Shown here: piece by piece, positions 55,880 to 64,000 of the stretch
Layout: each line of letters starts with the position of its first letter
Numbering within the stretch: position 1 is the first letter of the stretch
Assembly (NCBI RefSeq): GCF_038502225.1
Contig: NC_091298.1
Span: 46,812,818-46,876,817 of the forward strand
Origin: Cherax quadricarinatus
Lineage: Eukaryota; Arthropoda; Malacostraca; Decapoda; Parastacidae
Length of the DNA: 64,000 bases
Reading direction: 5' to 3'
Notes under the pieces: model-generated
The model's input: the letters and a program-made list of their open reading frames with translations, nothing else
The model's database searches: none
Told to the model about the DNA's origin: nothing
Made by a program: the position numbers and the translations under genes

Positions 55880-56640
55880 TGTAAGAAGGGTTTCCCTTTA
55901 CGGCGTTTACTTTTCATGCCCCAAACGGAATTTCAAATTATGACCAAAACCGCCATACGGCCCCCCCAAATTTACTTTTTCAATACGGTCAAAGTGCCCC
56001 AAACCCCGTTTGGAAAATTTTCCATGAGGGTCAGTAAGCACTAAGTCTCCCCCATTTTGTCTGGAAAACCCCCAATTTTCAAAAAGTTTTTAAAAGTTTT
56101 TTCATAATTTATATATACCTTTATAATTATACTTATGTATACCCGTAACCCAAATAAACTTACACACTGCTTTTCATGTAGGTAAAACATTAAAATCACT
56201 TAAGAGTCTTTTCTACTTTTGAAAAATAATAATAATAATAATAAAATTAATAATAATAATAGTAAAATAAAAAATAATAGTAATAATAATAACTTTCACA
56301 CGTCGTGAAAACGTTAATATAGAATTTCTTAATCTATCTATGATATTTTTTCCCAAAAATTATATAAGAAACAAAAAAAACAAACAAATATATAAACCCC
56401 CCGTATAAAAATTTTTTGCTTTTTTTCATTACAATTTAAAATAGTCAAAGGGAAAATCGTTTCAGCATTTATATGATTTCATATTTAAAATTTTAAAAAG
56501 GGGTTTCCCCCTTTATTTTCTCTAATTTGGGGAGCCTGGGAACCCCAACCCGGAAAAAGTGGGCCTTCCCGTACTCTCCCAGATTTGTCCAAGCTGAATT
56601 ATTATTTTAATCGAAAAAATTAAACAAGGGCCTAAAACAG
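55880..56640. other. A/T-rich insert of unknown origin in copy 3 ORF2
   Basis: Interrupts the RT region between counterparts of reference positions about 35940 and 35960. Contains an AAT/ATA microsatellite (56227-56292) and A/T-rich sequence with no recognised homology; about 56590-56650 duplicates the TCCAAGCTGAA motif. Could be an insertion or an assembly artefact. Confidence 0.45.
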
Positions 56641-57404
56641 TGCTGGTCCAAGCTGAAGGTTCCTCAAGGATGGATCCGGAGCAAAACTTTCTCCCTATAA
56701 ATGACGGGCCTTGTTCTTCCATTCCCAAATTTATCATCACCTATTGATTTACTTTTAAATAGTTTTTTGCAAAACGCTTTACTGTCAAATTTTATTAAGT
56801 TTTTTCCGATTGCCCACCGATTTCCAATTTGGGGTTTCCCCGCATGGGTTTAAATTTTAACCAAAAACCCCAAATTACTTTTACCAGATGTTTTGTCATC
56901 TCCGATCATCCTTGTAAATTTTTGGCTTAAATCCCTGAACGGATAAGCCCGGTTTCTAGGCCTTTCTTTTACCAGGGTTATCCTGAAACCCCAATTTTCT
57001 CTTTAAAAGGGACTTGTCCCCAGGCTGAACCCGTTTTAAAACCCTTGCTCATTTTTCATGGGGGGGCTGATCCCGAACTCTCCTTCGCCACATTCAGCCC
57101 CCCTCTCATTTTTTTTAAACTTGGGTTATGGGGGACCAGATTCACCCCGCCCTCCCCTACTTTTAGGGCCCTTTAAACCCCCTCCATCACCGGATTACGT
57201 TATGCTTTGGTGCTTTTTCTCCCTTTCCCCCCCTTTAGATTTATGCAGAATTAAGTTCCATCCTTTGGGCTGATCCGGGTGCCCCTTGCCCCCGCTACTT
57301 TTTGTGCGCCTCACCATCTCTAATCCTTCCATTTATTAGAAAAAATTACCAATATTAGTAGAAAACTTTTTTTGTTCGCCCCTGTTTGCTCCATCCCCTT
57401 CTTT

Positions 57405-58150
57405 GCCCTAAACGTCCCCCTTCCTCTGGGGTCCCAACTCCTGCAGCCTCCTCTGTGGTTACTCCTTCCACAGCCATCCCTGTCCAATTCTTTTGCTGTC
57501 CTGGACTCACAGGTTCCTACCTTGGCACCTCATTCTGTTCTCACCTCTTCCTCTTCTCACAAGTTTGTGTCAACAAGTCCTCGTACAACACCTACTCCCC
57601 ACCACCCCTCTCCTTCTCCAAAGTCCACAACTTCCCAATTGTTAAACTCTCCTTTAACACCACGTTCCCTTCTGCAACTTGCACATTTTCCTTCCCAGTC
57701 ACTGTACCTGGTTCTTCATCTCTAACTGGCTCTGTTACAAGTGTGGAGGTTCATCCTCCTCCTCGTACAGTACCTTCTTCCCCTGTCCCCTCCCAAGTTT
57801 CTTCCTCTTCTGCCCCCTCCCAGGTCGCTTCCACTCCTGTCCCCTCCCAAGTTTCTCTAGTTCTCTCCTCTACCCTTTCATCCTCCCCAACTTTGGTACA
57901 ATCCATCGTCACTCTAATCTATACTCGCCCTCCTTCCATCTCCAATATTGTACCTTGTCCTCTGAAACACTTGAAGCTATCTCAGAATATACTGAGGAGA
58001 CTAGACCATTGATGGACATTGATCCACCTCCTGTTCTTCCTCTTCACTCTCCTCCATCTGCACAACTCCTTTCTTGCAGCATCCCAACCCTTCGCTGCTC
58101 AAAAGTTTTCTGCTACCTCCACATGTGGACTTTCTAACCCTACTAGTCCA
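57405..58150 (+). pseudogene. I-like ORF1 C-terminal tail
   Basis: Proline/serine-rich tail homologous to reference 33280-34030, in frames 57386-58012 and neighbours. It includes SVEVHPPPRTVPSSPVPSQV, identical to the reference over that stretch. Frameshifts near the end; no zinc knuckles remain. Confidence 0.8.
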
Positions 58151-58197
58151 TAGATACCTCTACCTTCAGATTTCTTGTATCTTTCTCTTCACAAATC

Positions 58198-58574
58198 ATG
58201 GTTTATTTACAGTGGAAGATCCATGGTCGCAGAGGTAACCGGGGTGAGCTTCAGGTGTTGCTTTCCCAGTTTTCCCCTGTTTGTGTTTGTTTACAAGAAC
58301 CCAAATTACACTCCACTGTTATCCATCCCATCTCAGGCTATGATTTATTATATTCATCAGATCCTTTTCCCGATGGAACCTTTAATGAAAGTGCACTTCT
58401 TATACGCACCAGTATTCCATACCGTCAGCTCTTTGTTTATGCTTCACTGCATTGCACTACAGCCCATATCCACTTGAATAAGTGGTATACAATCTGTTCT
58501 TTGTATCTCTCTCCCAGATGTTGCATTACTGGTTTCTTCCTTACCGTCACCACTACTGTTTGGCGATTTTAGGA
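58198..58574 (+). pseudogene. I-like ORF2 endonuclease N-terminal fragment
   Basis: MVYLQWKIHGRRGNRGELQV from ATG at 58198, with CLQEPKLHS and FPDGTFNESALL. About 105 native codons, then a deletion before the GDFN motif and a premature TAG. N-terminal N of the first motif is replaced by K, so it would be inactive anyway. Confidence 0.85.
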
Positions 58575-58654
58575 AGTTCCAATGATTTATGTCTGTTCTC
58601 CCCCACTACCATGCACCAAAGCTTTCCTGCCTACAACTGCTTCTCGCTCACTTT

Positions 58655-59060
58655 TTCTTGATCACTTCCGGTCATGCTCATGCTATTGCTGTTTATACAC
58701 ATGGTTCTAAATCTTCTGATGGTGTTGGGTTCGCAGCAGTATTCCGTGACGATGTTGTCCGAGGTCATTTGTTAGACTCGGCCAGTATTTTTACTGCCGA
58801 GTTGTATGCCATCCTCATAGCACCTTTTTGCATTACATATGTGTTTCCCTCGACATTTGTGATCATTTCAGATTCCCTCAGTGCTTTACAAACCATTAGG
58901 CAATTGATTCCCCTCATCCATTAGTCCTTCATATTCAGTTATGGTTGTGCCGTGTGGGAAGCAAAAACAAAGACATTGTGTTCTATTGGGCCCCTGGACA
59001 TGTTGATGTGCAGGGCAATGAACAAGCGGATGCTGCTGCGCTGTCAGTGGTGCATGATCT
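58655..59060 (+). pseudogene. I-like RNase H fragment
   Basis: AIAVYTHGSKSSDGVGF (the first catalytic D changed to H), FTAELYAIL, ISDSLSALQ and VQGNEQADAAA. A frameshift near 58920 separates the halves. Confidence 0.85.
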
Positions 59061-59184
59061 TCTGGTTTCCTACAAAACTTCTTGTCTTAGACATTTCCAT
59101 GTCTGGGTTAATAATATATCCAGGCTGAAGGTGTCCCTTAGGGATGTGTCCTTAGCACCAGTCTTTTTCTACTGGCTGTTCCTC

Positions 59185-60362
59185 TTCCTTGATGTGGTTG
59201 GTCTGAGGAATTGGACCTTTCAGTCTTCTTCCTCCAACCAAACCTAAATACCCCCACCTCCCTCTCCTGCCCCATCCTTACCATCCCTCCTCCTTTTCCT
59301 ATCCCTCACTTCCCTTTCCTGCTTTCAGCCTTTGGGGTCCCCCTCAGGCATTCTAGTTCCTAGGTTGGGGAAAGGATATCGTTGTTCATCCCATTCTGTT
59401 GAGGTCCTTGGGGGTGGTGTAGTTTGCCATGGAATCTGGATCATCTGAGGATGTCCCGATCCCTCTCAGGTCTCCCAGGGGGAGGCTTACAATATCTTTC
59501 GGGAGATGGGTGTATCTCTGGAGGTTTCCTGTCAGATTCTGGGAGGTGGTGGCCAAAGGAGGTATGCCTTGTGGTAGGTATCTGACCACCCTCTCTTTTT
59601 GTCCACCAAGGTGGCCTGGTGGATGTGAGGTTGCTATCCTGGATTGCCAGTTTACTGGTATGAAGGGTAGGGTATGGCACAGATTCCATGCCGCATCTGC
59701 ACTACTGGCTGCACTGAGGTCTCCTTGGGTGCAAAGGGGGATTTATGGCCCTTTCATCCCTCCATGTTCCTCCTCCTTTTTATCAGAAAAACAAAAAGAA
59801 AAAATGACTTAACCATATAGAGTCCTAGATCCATGAAACTTCTCCTGGGTCTCTTTCTCCTACGGTGCCCTCTCACGACTCTACCTTGTTGTCAGACCAT
59901 TCTTCGAACCTTTCTAATGCCCTGACATCTTCTACAGGTAACAGTTCATTGCCCACTCCTTCGATACATCCTACCTCTGCACGTCTTTGACCGTGCTTCC
60001 AGCTTCTCCCTCTATGGTGCAACGATTTTCAGATCACCCTCCCATCTCGGGATGGACCATCTCTGGTCCCGCACCTAAATGGTCAAGACCATTAACTGAT
60101 GACACTACTTCAATTACCTCTCACTCATTCCAGAAAAGACCAGCACAACACTACATTTCATAGTATGCAATGGACTAAGTTTTTCACTCTGTAACCGACA
60201 TCTCCCACTATCTCATCAGATCATAGTATGTGCCATGTTGGTCAAAATATTTCATGCTCTTAAGAGTGGTACACACATCACAGTACAAAATGCCAGCCAG
60301 GCTCATACACTTTCCTTTCTCACCTCCATAGACAATATTCCTGTCATAATTCAAAAATATAA
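59185..60362 (+). mobile_element. I-like LINE copy 6: 5' UTR plus ORF1 start
   Basis: Starts within the 5' hairpin (GGTCTGAGGAATTGGACC at about 59204). 5' UTR to about 59810, then a decayed ORF1 N-terminal half with stops (59812-60362), which ends where the next 5' end begins. The ORF1 ATG has become ATA (AACCATATAGAGTCC at 59812). Confidence 0.8.
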
Positions 60363-60868
60363 CCTCTAAGGGGTGCTCCTTGTCATGGTAAAAAGGCTAT
60401 TGGTCGGGGGAATTTGACCTTTTGGTCTTCCTCAGACCAAACCTAATTACCCCGCAATCCCCCTTTCCCTATCCCATCCCCCTTTCCCTTCTTCCTGTCC
60501 CCTTCCTGTTTCAGCCTTTGGGATTCTCCCCACAGGCACTCTAGTTCCGTGGTTCATCCCATTCCGTTGAGGTCCCTGGTAGTGTAGTTTGTTGTGGAAT
60601 CTGGATCACCTGGGGATGTCCCAATCCCTCCCTGGAACCTTTATTCACATCAAAATGCTTTTAATGTGGATCCTTCTTCATCCTCCACTGATGAGCTTTT
60701 ACACCTCGACCTCAGTTTTAATCGCAGCTTCACATTCTATGCCCTGAACCTCGGGCAGGCATTCTCAGAAGTGCGTGCTTTGATGGTCTCTTGCTTGTGT
60801 TCGAGCAGTATGTTTGAAATGCACTGCGTGGGGCAGGTATCAGTACAATAGAACTACAGAACGACTCC
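60363..60868 (+). mobile_element. I-like LINE copy 7: 5' UTR joined to ORF2 linker
   Basis: 5' end (CTAAGGGGTGCTCC) and 5' UTR run to about 60635, then jump to ORF2 sequence between endonuclease and RT (reference about 34775-35015, TTTATTCACATCAAAATGC onward). The copy is cut at 60868 by the CR1-like insertion. No intact frame. Confidence 0.8.
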
Positions 60869-60891
60869 TTACCTGGAGAGAGTTCCGGGGG

Positions 60892-63024
60892 TCAACGCCC
60901 CCACGGCCCGGTCTGTGACCAGGCCTCCTGGTGGATCAGAGCCTGATCAACCAGGCTGTTGCTGCTGGCTGCATGCAAACCAACGTACGAGCCACAGCCC
61001 GGCTGGTCAGGAACCGACTTTAGGTGCTTGTCCAGTGCCAGCTTGAAGACTGCCAGGGGTCTGTTGGTAATCCCCCTTATGTATGCTGGGAGGCAGTTGA
61101 ACAGTCTCGGGCCCCTGACACTTATTGTATGGTCTCTTAACGTGCTAGTGACACCCCTGCTTTTCATTGGGGGAATGTTGCATCGTCTGCCAAGTCTTTT
61201 GCTTTCGTAGTGAGTGATTTTCATGTGCAAGTTCGGTACTAGTCCCTCTAGGATTTTCCAGGTGTATATAATCATGTATCTCTCCCGCCTGCGTTCCAGG
61301 GAATACAGGTTCAGGAACCTCAAGCGCTCCCAGTAATTGAGGTGTTTTATCTCCGTTATGCGCGCCGTGAAGGTTCTCTGTACATTTTCTAGGTCAGCAA
61401 TTTCACCTGCCTTGAAAGGTGCTGTTAGTGTGCAGCAATATTCCAGCCTAGATAGAACAAGTGACCTGAAGAGTGTCATCATGGGCTTGGCCTCCCTAGT
61501 TTTGAAGGTTCTCATTATCCATCCTGTCATTTTTCTAGCAGATGCAATTGATACAATGTTATGGTCCTTGAAGGTGAGATCCTCCGACATGATCACTCCC
61601 AGGTCTTTGACGTTGGTGTTTCGCTCTATTTTGTGGCCAGAATTTGTTTTGTACTCTGATGAAGATTTAATTTCCTCGTGTTTACCATATCTGAGTAATT
61701 GAAATTTCTCATCGTTGAACTTCATATTGTTTTCTGCAGCCCACTGAAAGATTCGGTTGATGTCCGCCTGGAGCCTTGCAGTGTCTGCAATGGAAGACAC
61801 TGTCATGCAGATTCGGGTGTCATCTGCAAAGGAAGACACGGTGCTGTGGCTGACATCCTTGTCTATGTCGGATATGAGGATGAGGAACAAGATGAGAGCA
61901 AGTACTGTGCCTTGTGGAACAGAGCTTTTCACCGTAGCTGCCTCGGACTTTACTCTGTTGACGACTACTCTCTGTGTTCTGTTAGTGAGGAAATTATAGA
62001 TCCATCGACCGACTTTTCCTGTTATTTCTTTAGCACGCATTTTGTGCGCTATTACACCATGGTCACACTTGTCGAAGGCTTTTGCAAAGTCTGTATATAT
62101 TACATCTGCATTTTTTTTATCTTCTAGTGCATTTAGGACCTTGTCGTAGTGATCCAATAGTTGAGACAGACAGGAGCGACCTGTTCTAAACCCATGTTGC
62201 CCTGGGTTGTGTAACTGATGGGTTTCTAGATGGGTGGTGATCTTGCTTCTTAGGACCCTTTCAAAGATTTTTATGATATGGGATGTTAGAGCTATCGGTC
62301 TGTAGTTCTTTGCTGTTGCTTTACTGCCCCCTTTGTGGAGTGGGGCTATGTCTGTTGTTTTTAGTAACTGAGCGACCCCCGTGTCCATGCTCCCTCTCCA
62401 TAGGATGGAAAAGGCTCGTGATAGGGGCTTCTTGCAGTTCTTGATGAACACGGAGTTCCATGAGTCTGTCCCTGGGGCAGAGTGCATGGGCATGTCATTT
62501 ATCGACTGTTCGAAGTCATTTGGCGTCAGGATAACATCGGATAGGCTTGTGTTAAACAAATTTTGTGGCTCTCTCATAAAAAATTCATTTTGATCTTCGA
62601 CTCTCAGTCTGGTTAGCGGCTTGCTAAAAACTGTGTCATATTGGGACTTGAGTAGCTCACTCATTTACTTGCTGTCATCTGTGTAGGACCCATCTTGTTT
62701 AAGTAGGGGCCCAATACTGGATGTTGTTCTCGACTTTGATTTGGCATAGGAGAAGAAATACTTTGGGTTTCTTTCGATTTCATTTATGGCTTTTAGTTCT
62801 TCCCGTGATTCCTGACTCCTATAAGATTCCTTTAGCTTGAGTTCGATGCTTGCTATTTCTCTGACCAGTGTCTCCCTACGCATTTCAGAAATATTGACCT
62901 CTTTTAGCCGCTCTGTTATTCTTTTCCGTCGCCTGTAAAGGGAGCGCCTGTCTCTTTCTATTTTACATCTACTCCTCCCTTTTCTTAGAGGAATAAGCCT
63001 TGTGCATACATCGAGTGCCACCAA
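60892..63024 (-). pseudogene. CR1-like reverse transcriptase with linker, one nonsense codon
   Basis: Reading from 63024: a basic linker (about 120 residues, RCKIERDRRSLYRRRKRI, then YFFSYAKSKSR) and TAA at 62665-62667, then RT from 62664. RT motifs: DIAPLHKGGSK, NYRPIALTSHIIKIFERVL, QHGFRTGRSCLSQLL, VIYTDFAKAFDKCDH (catalytic D), SVPQGTVLALILFLILISD and VSSFADDTRICM (catalytic DD), then MKFNDEKFQLLRYG and LGVIMSEDLTF. The thumb-like C-terminal region has LEYCCTLTAPF, LENVQRTFTARI, LERRRERYMII and LFNCLPAYIRGI. The final residues read through into the 3' end. All RT catalytic residues are present; the single TAA is the only break in this part. Family CR1/Jockey-like, exact clade uncertain. 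Confidence 0.9.
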
Positions 63025-63025
63025 G

Positions 63026-63427
63026 TTAATCTGTTCTAGGCATACGTTGGGGTCTGTGTTGCTTAGTATATCTTCCCAGCTTATATCGGTTAGGACTTGG
63101 TTTACTTGGTCCCACTTTATGTTTTTTTGTTATTGAAGTTGAATTTGGTGAATGCTCCCTCGTGACTAGTCTCATTATGTCTGTCTGGGGCTCCACGCAT
63201 GCATGTCTGAACCTCAATTATGTTGTGATCTGAGTATATTGTTTTTGATATGGTGACATTTCTTATCAGATCATCATTGTTAGTGAAGATGAGGTCTAGT
63301 GTATTCTCCAGTCTAGTAGGCTCTATTATTTGCTGGTTTAAATTGAATTTTGTGCAGAGATTTAAAAGCTCATGTGAGTGTGAGTTTTCATCAGAGCTGC
63401 CTCCTGGTGTTATTACTGCAACAATAT
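63026..63427 (-). pseudogene. CR1-like endonuclease C-terminal fragment
   Basis: From 63427 the minus strand reads AVITPGGSSDENSHSHELL, then NLCTKFNLNQQIIEPTRLEN, TLDLIFTNNDDLIRNVTISK and IYSDHNIIEVQTC, matching the end of an APE endonuclease including the SDH motif. A frameshift near 63125 (an extra T in a T run) breaks the link to the linker. The GDFN half is beyond the Tigger insertion and outside the window. Confidence 0.85.
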
Positions 63428-63429
63428 TA

Positions 63430-64000
63430 CAGTGGACCCCCAGTTAACGATTTTAATCCGTGCAAGAGGGATAATTGTTATGCGAAATAATCGTTATGCG
63501 AATGAATTTTCCCCATAAGAAATAATGGAAATAAAATTAATCCGTGCAAGACGCCCAAAAGTATGAAAAAAATTTTTTTTTACCACATGAAATGTTAATT
63601 TTAATACACACAAACTGAAAAAGGCATGCACAATTAAATGACACTTACTTTTATTGAAGATCTGGTGATGATTGATGGGATGGGAGGAGGGGAGAGCATT
63701 ATCTTCTTACTGTTTAGAAGGGGAATCCCCTTCCATTAGGACTTGAGGTAGTAAGTCCTTTTCTGGGGTTACTTCCCTTCTTTTTTTAATGCCACTAGGG
63801 CCAGCTTCAGAGTCACTGGACTTCTTTCGCACAAGATATCTGTCCATAGTGGCCTGTACCTCTCGTTCCTTTATGACTTGCCTAAAGTGTTTCACAACAT
63901 TGTCAGTGTAATAATCACCAGCACGGCTTGCAATAGCTGTGTGAGGGTGATTTTCATCCATGAAGGTTTGCACTTCAAGCCACTTAGCACAGATTTCCTT
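63430..64000 (-). mobile_element. Tigger-like element, cut by the window edge
   Basis: Starts after TA (63428-63429) with CAGTGGACCCCCAGTTAACG. Inside, a minus-strand frame holds the end of a transposase. The other end is not in the window. Its left end is nearly identical to that of the 203 bp MITE at 12922. Confidence 0.9.
63707..64000 (-). CDS. Tigger-like transposase, C-terminal part
   Basis: Open from the window edge to a stop at 63707. Contains ICAKWLEVQTFMDENHP, YYTDNVVKHFRQVI, SSDSEAGPSGIKKRREVTPE and ends LMEGDSPSKQ. It aligns with the C-terminus of the transposase at 26636-28426 and shows Trp where that copy has its third TAG. The DDE domain lies outside the window, so whether the gene is intact is unknown. 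Confidence 0.85.
   Translation of the reverse strand, partial: KEICAKWLEVQTFMDENHPHTAIASRAGDYYTDNVVKHFRQVIKEREVQATMDRYLVRKKSSDSEAGPSGIKKRREVTPEKDLLPQVLMEGDSPSKQ

Larger units (their letters stand above)
48693..57404 (+). mobile_element. I-like LINE copy 3, in degraded sequence
   Basis: 5' end at 48693 (CTTCAAGGGGGGCTCC), clean to about 48905. There the 5' UTR jumps about 375 bp relative to the reference and the sequence becomes noisy. ORF1 can be traced from about 49035 to 49990 and, after an inserted copy, 52018-52870. ORF2 starts near 52905, is broken by a CR1-like piece (53345-54500) and an A/T-rich insert (about 55880-56640), and runs to about 57404 (reference position about 36750). Countless 1-base errors prevent any reading frame. 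Confidence 0.7.
48895..57405. other. low-accuracy sequence patch
   Basis: Homopolymers are swollen and short motifs collapsed (for example C runs near 52112 and 52553, T runs near 48972). The same damage affects I-like, CR1-like and A/T-rich DNA alike. It begins and ends within a few bases of structural jumps in the I-like LINE. Best read as an unpolished gap fill. All frames predicted inside it should be ignored. Confidence 0.8.
57405..59184 (+). mobile_element. mosaic I-like LINE copy 5
   Basis: Clean sequence resumes. ORF1 tail (57405-58150), ORF2 endonuclease N-terminus (58198-58571), then a jump to the RNase H region (about 58610-59060), then a jump back to an RT piece (about 59085-59180, AGGTGTCCCTTAGGGATGTG). 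The order ORF1, endonuclease, RNase H, RT is scrambled relative to the reference, implying deletions plus template switching or recombination. Confidence 0.8.
60869..63429 (-). mobile_element. CR1-like LINE, interrupted by Tigger
   Basis: Minus-strand LINE inserted in I-like ORF2. The 3' end lies at about 60869 (on the minus strand ACTCTCTCCAGGTAA). Going upstream: RT ORF (62664 to 60892), linker (63024 to 62665), endonuclease C-terminal part (about 63427 to 63026), where a Tigger element breaks it. One nonsense codon and one frameshift are seen in 2.5 kb, so it is fairly young. Confidence 0.9.

Noticed and set aside
49341..56740. Many 60-200 codon frames on both strands in the noisy patch
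   Set aside because: They arise from swollen C and T runs in damaged I-like and CR1-like sequence; no frame keeps a motif for long.
1..64000. Host protein-coding genes
   Set aside because: No multi-exon pattern, conserved non-transposon domain or start/stop context was recognised outside mobile elements. Short exons of an unknown gene cannot be excluded without transcripts.

Overview
The window is repeat-rich animal nuclear DNA, most likely from an arthropod and probably a decapod crustacean. That inference rests on eukaryotic non-LTR retrotransposons, piggyBac-like and Tigger-like DNA transposons, long CA/GA/CTTT microsatellites, and repeat families that resemble decapod ones from memory; no search was run. 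There is no prokaryotic signature (no operons, Shine-Dalgarno spacing or CRISPR) and I found no convincing host gene in 64 kb. Nearly everything supportable is a transposable element, a tandem repeat or a relic of one.

Layout. 1-5.6 kb: A/C-rich DNA, a gag-like fragment ending at a 100-N gap, a CTTT microsatellite, and a reverse-strand Jockey-like LINE split by a TTAA-flanked piggyBac-like MITE. 5.6-17 kb: mostly unassigned DNA with short LINE and SINE pieces, hammerhead-like relics, a nested piggyBac-like/Tigger MITE pair and a 1.9 kb minisatellite with a 22-bp unit. 17.4-20.4 kb: an RTE-like LINE with a clear target-site duplication. 20.8-28.7 kb: a DNA-transposon cluster of three piggyBac-like elements (one with a transposase relic), a TA-flanked chimeric element and a complete Tigger-like element with a dead transposase. 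31.4-38 kb: a nearly intact I/Nimb-like LINE with ORF1 (zinc knuckles) and ORF2 (endonuclease, RT, RNase H). 40.3-60.9 kb: a self-nested cluster of I-like copies in one orientation, invaded by a second RTE-like LINE with an intact ORF, a Tigger derivative and CR1-like fragments. 60.9-63.4 kb: a reverse-strand CR1-like LINE, itself cut by a Tigger element running off the window.

The elements interact. The RTE-like LINE appears to supply machinery for a short element built from its own 5' and 3' ends. The piggyBac-like MITEs share termini with a copy that retains a transposase N-terminus. The Tigger MITE and deletion derivatives match the ends of the full Tigger copy.

The stretch of about 48.9-57.4 kb has degraded, homopolymer-swollen sequence across several unrelated elements. 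Both its edges fall at structural breaks, so I read it as an unpolished gap fill; reading frames there should not be trusted. The most interesting biology is the conserved two-tier hairpin at the 5' end of every I-like copy, the LINE-derived short element with a shared 3' stem-loop, the piggyBac-like family with copy-specific matched ends, and the hammerhead-ribozyme-like relics.
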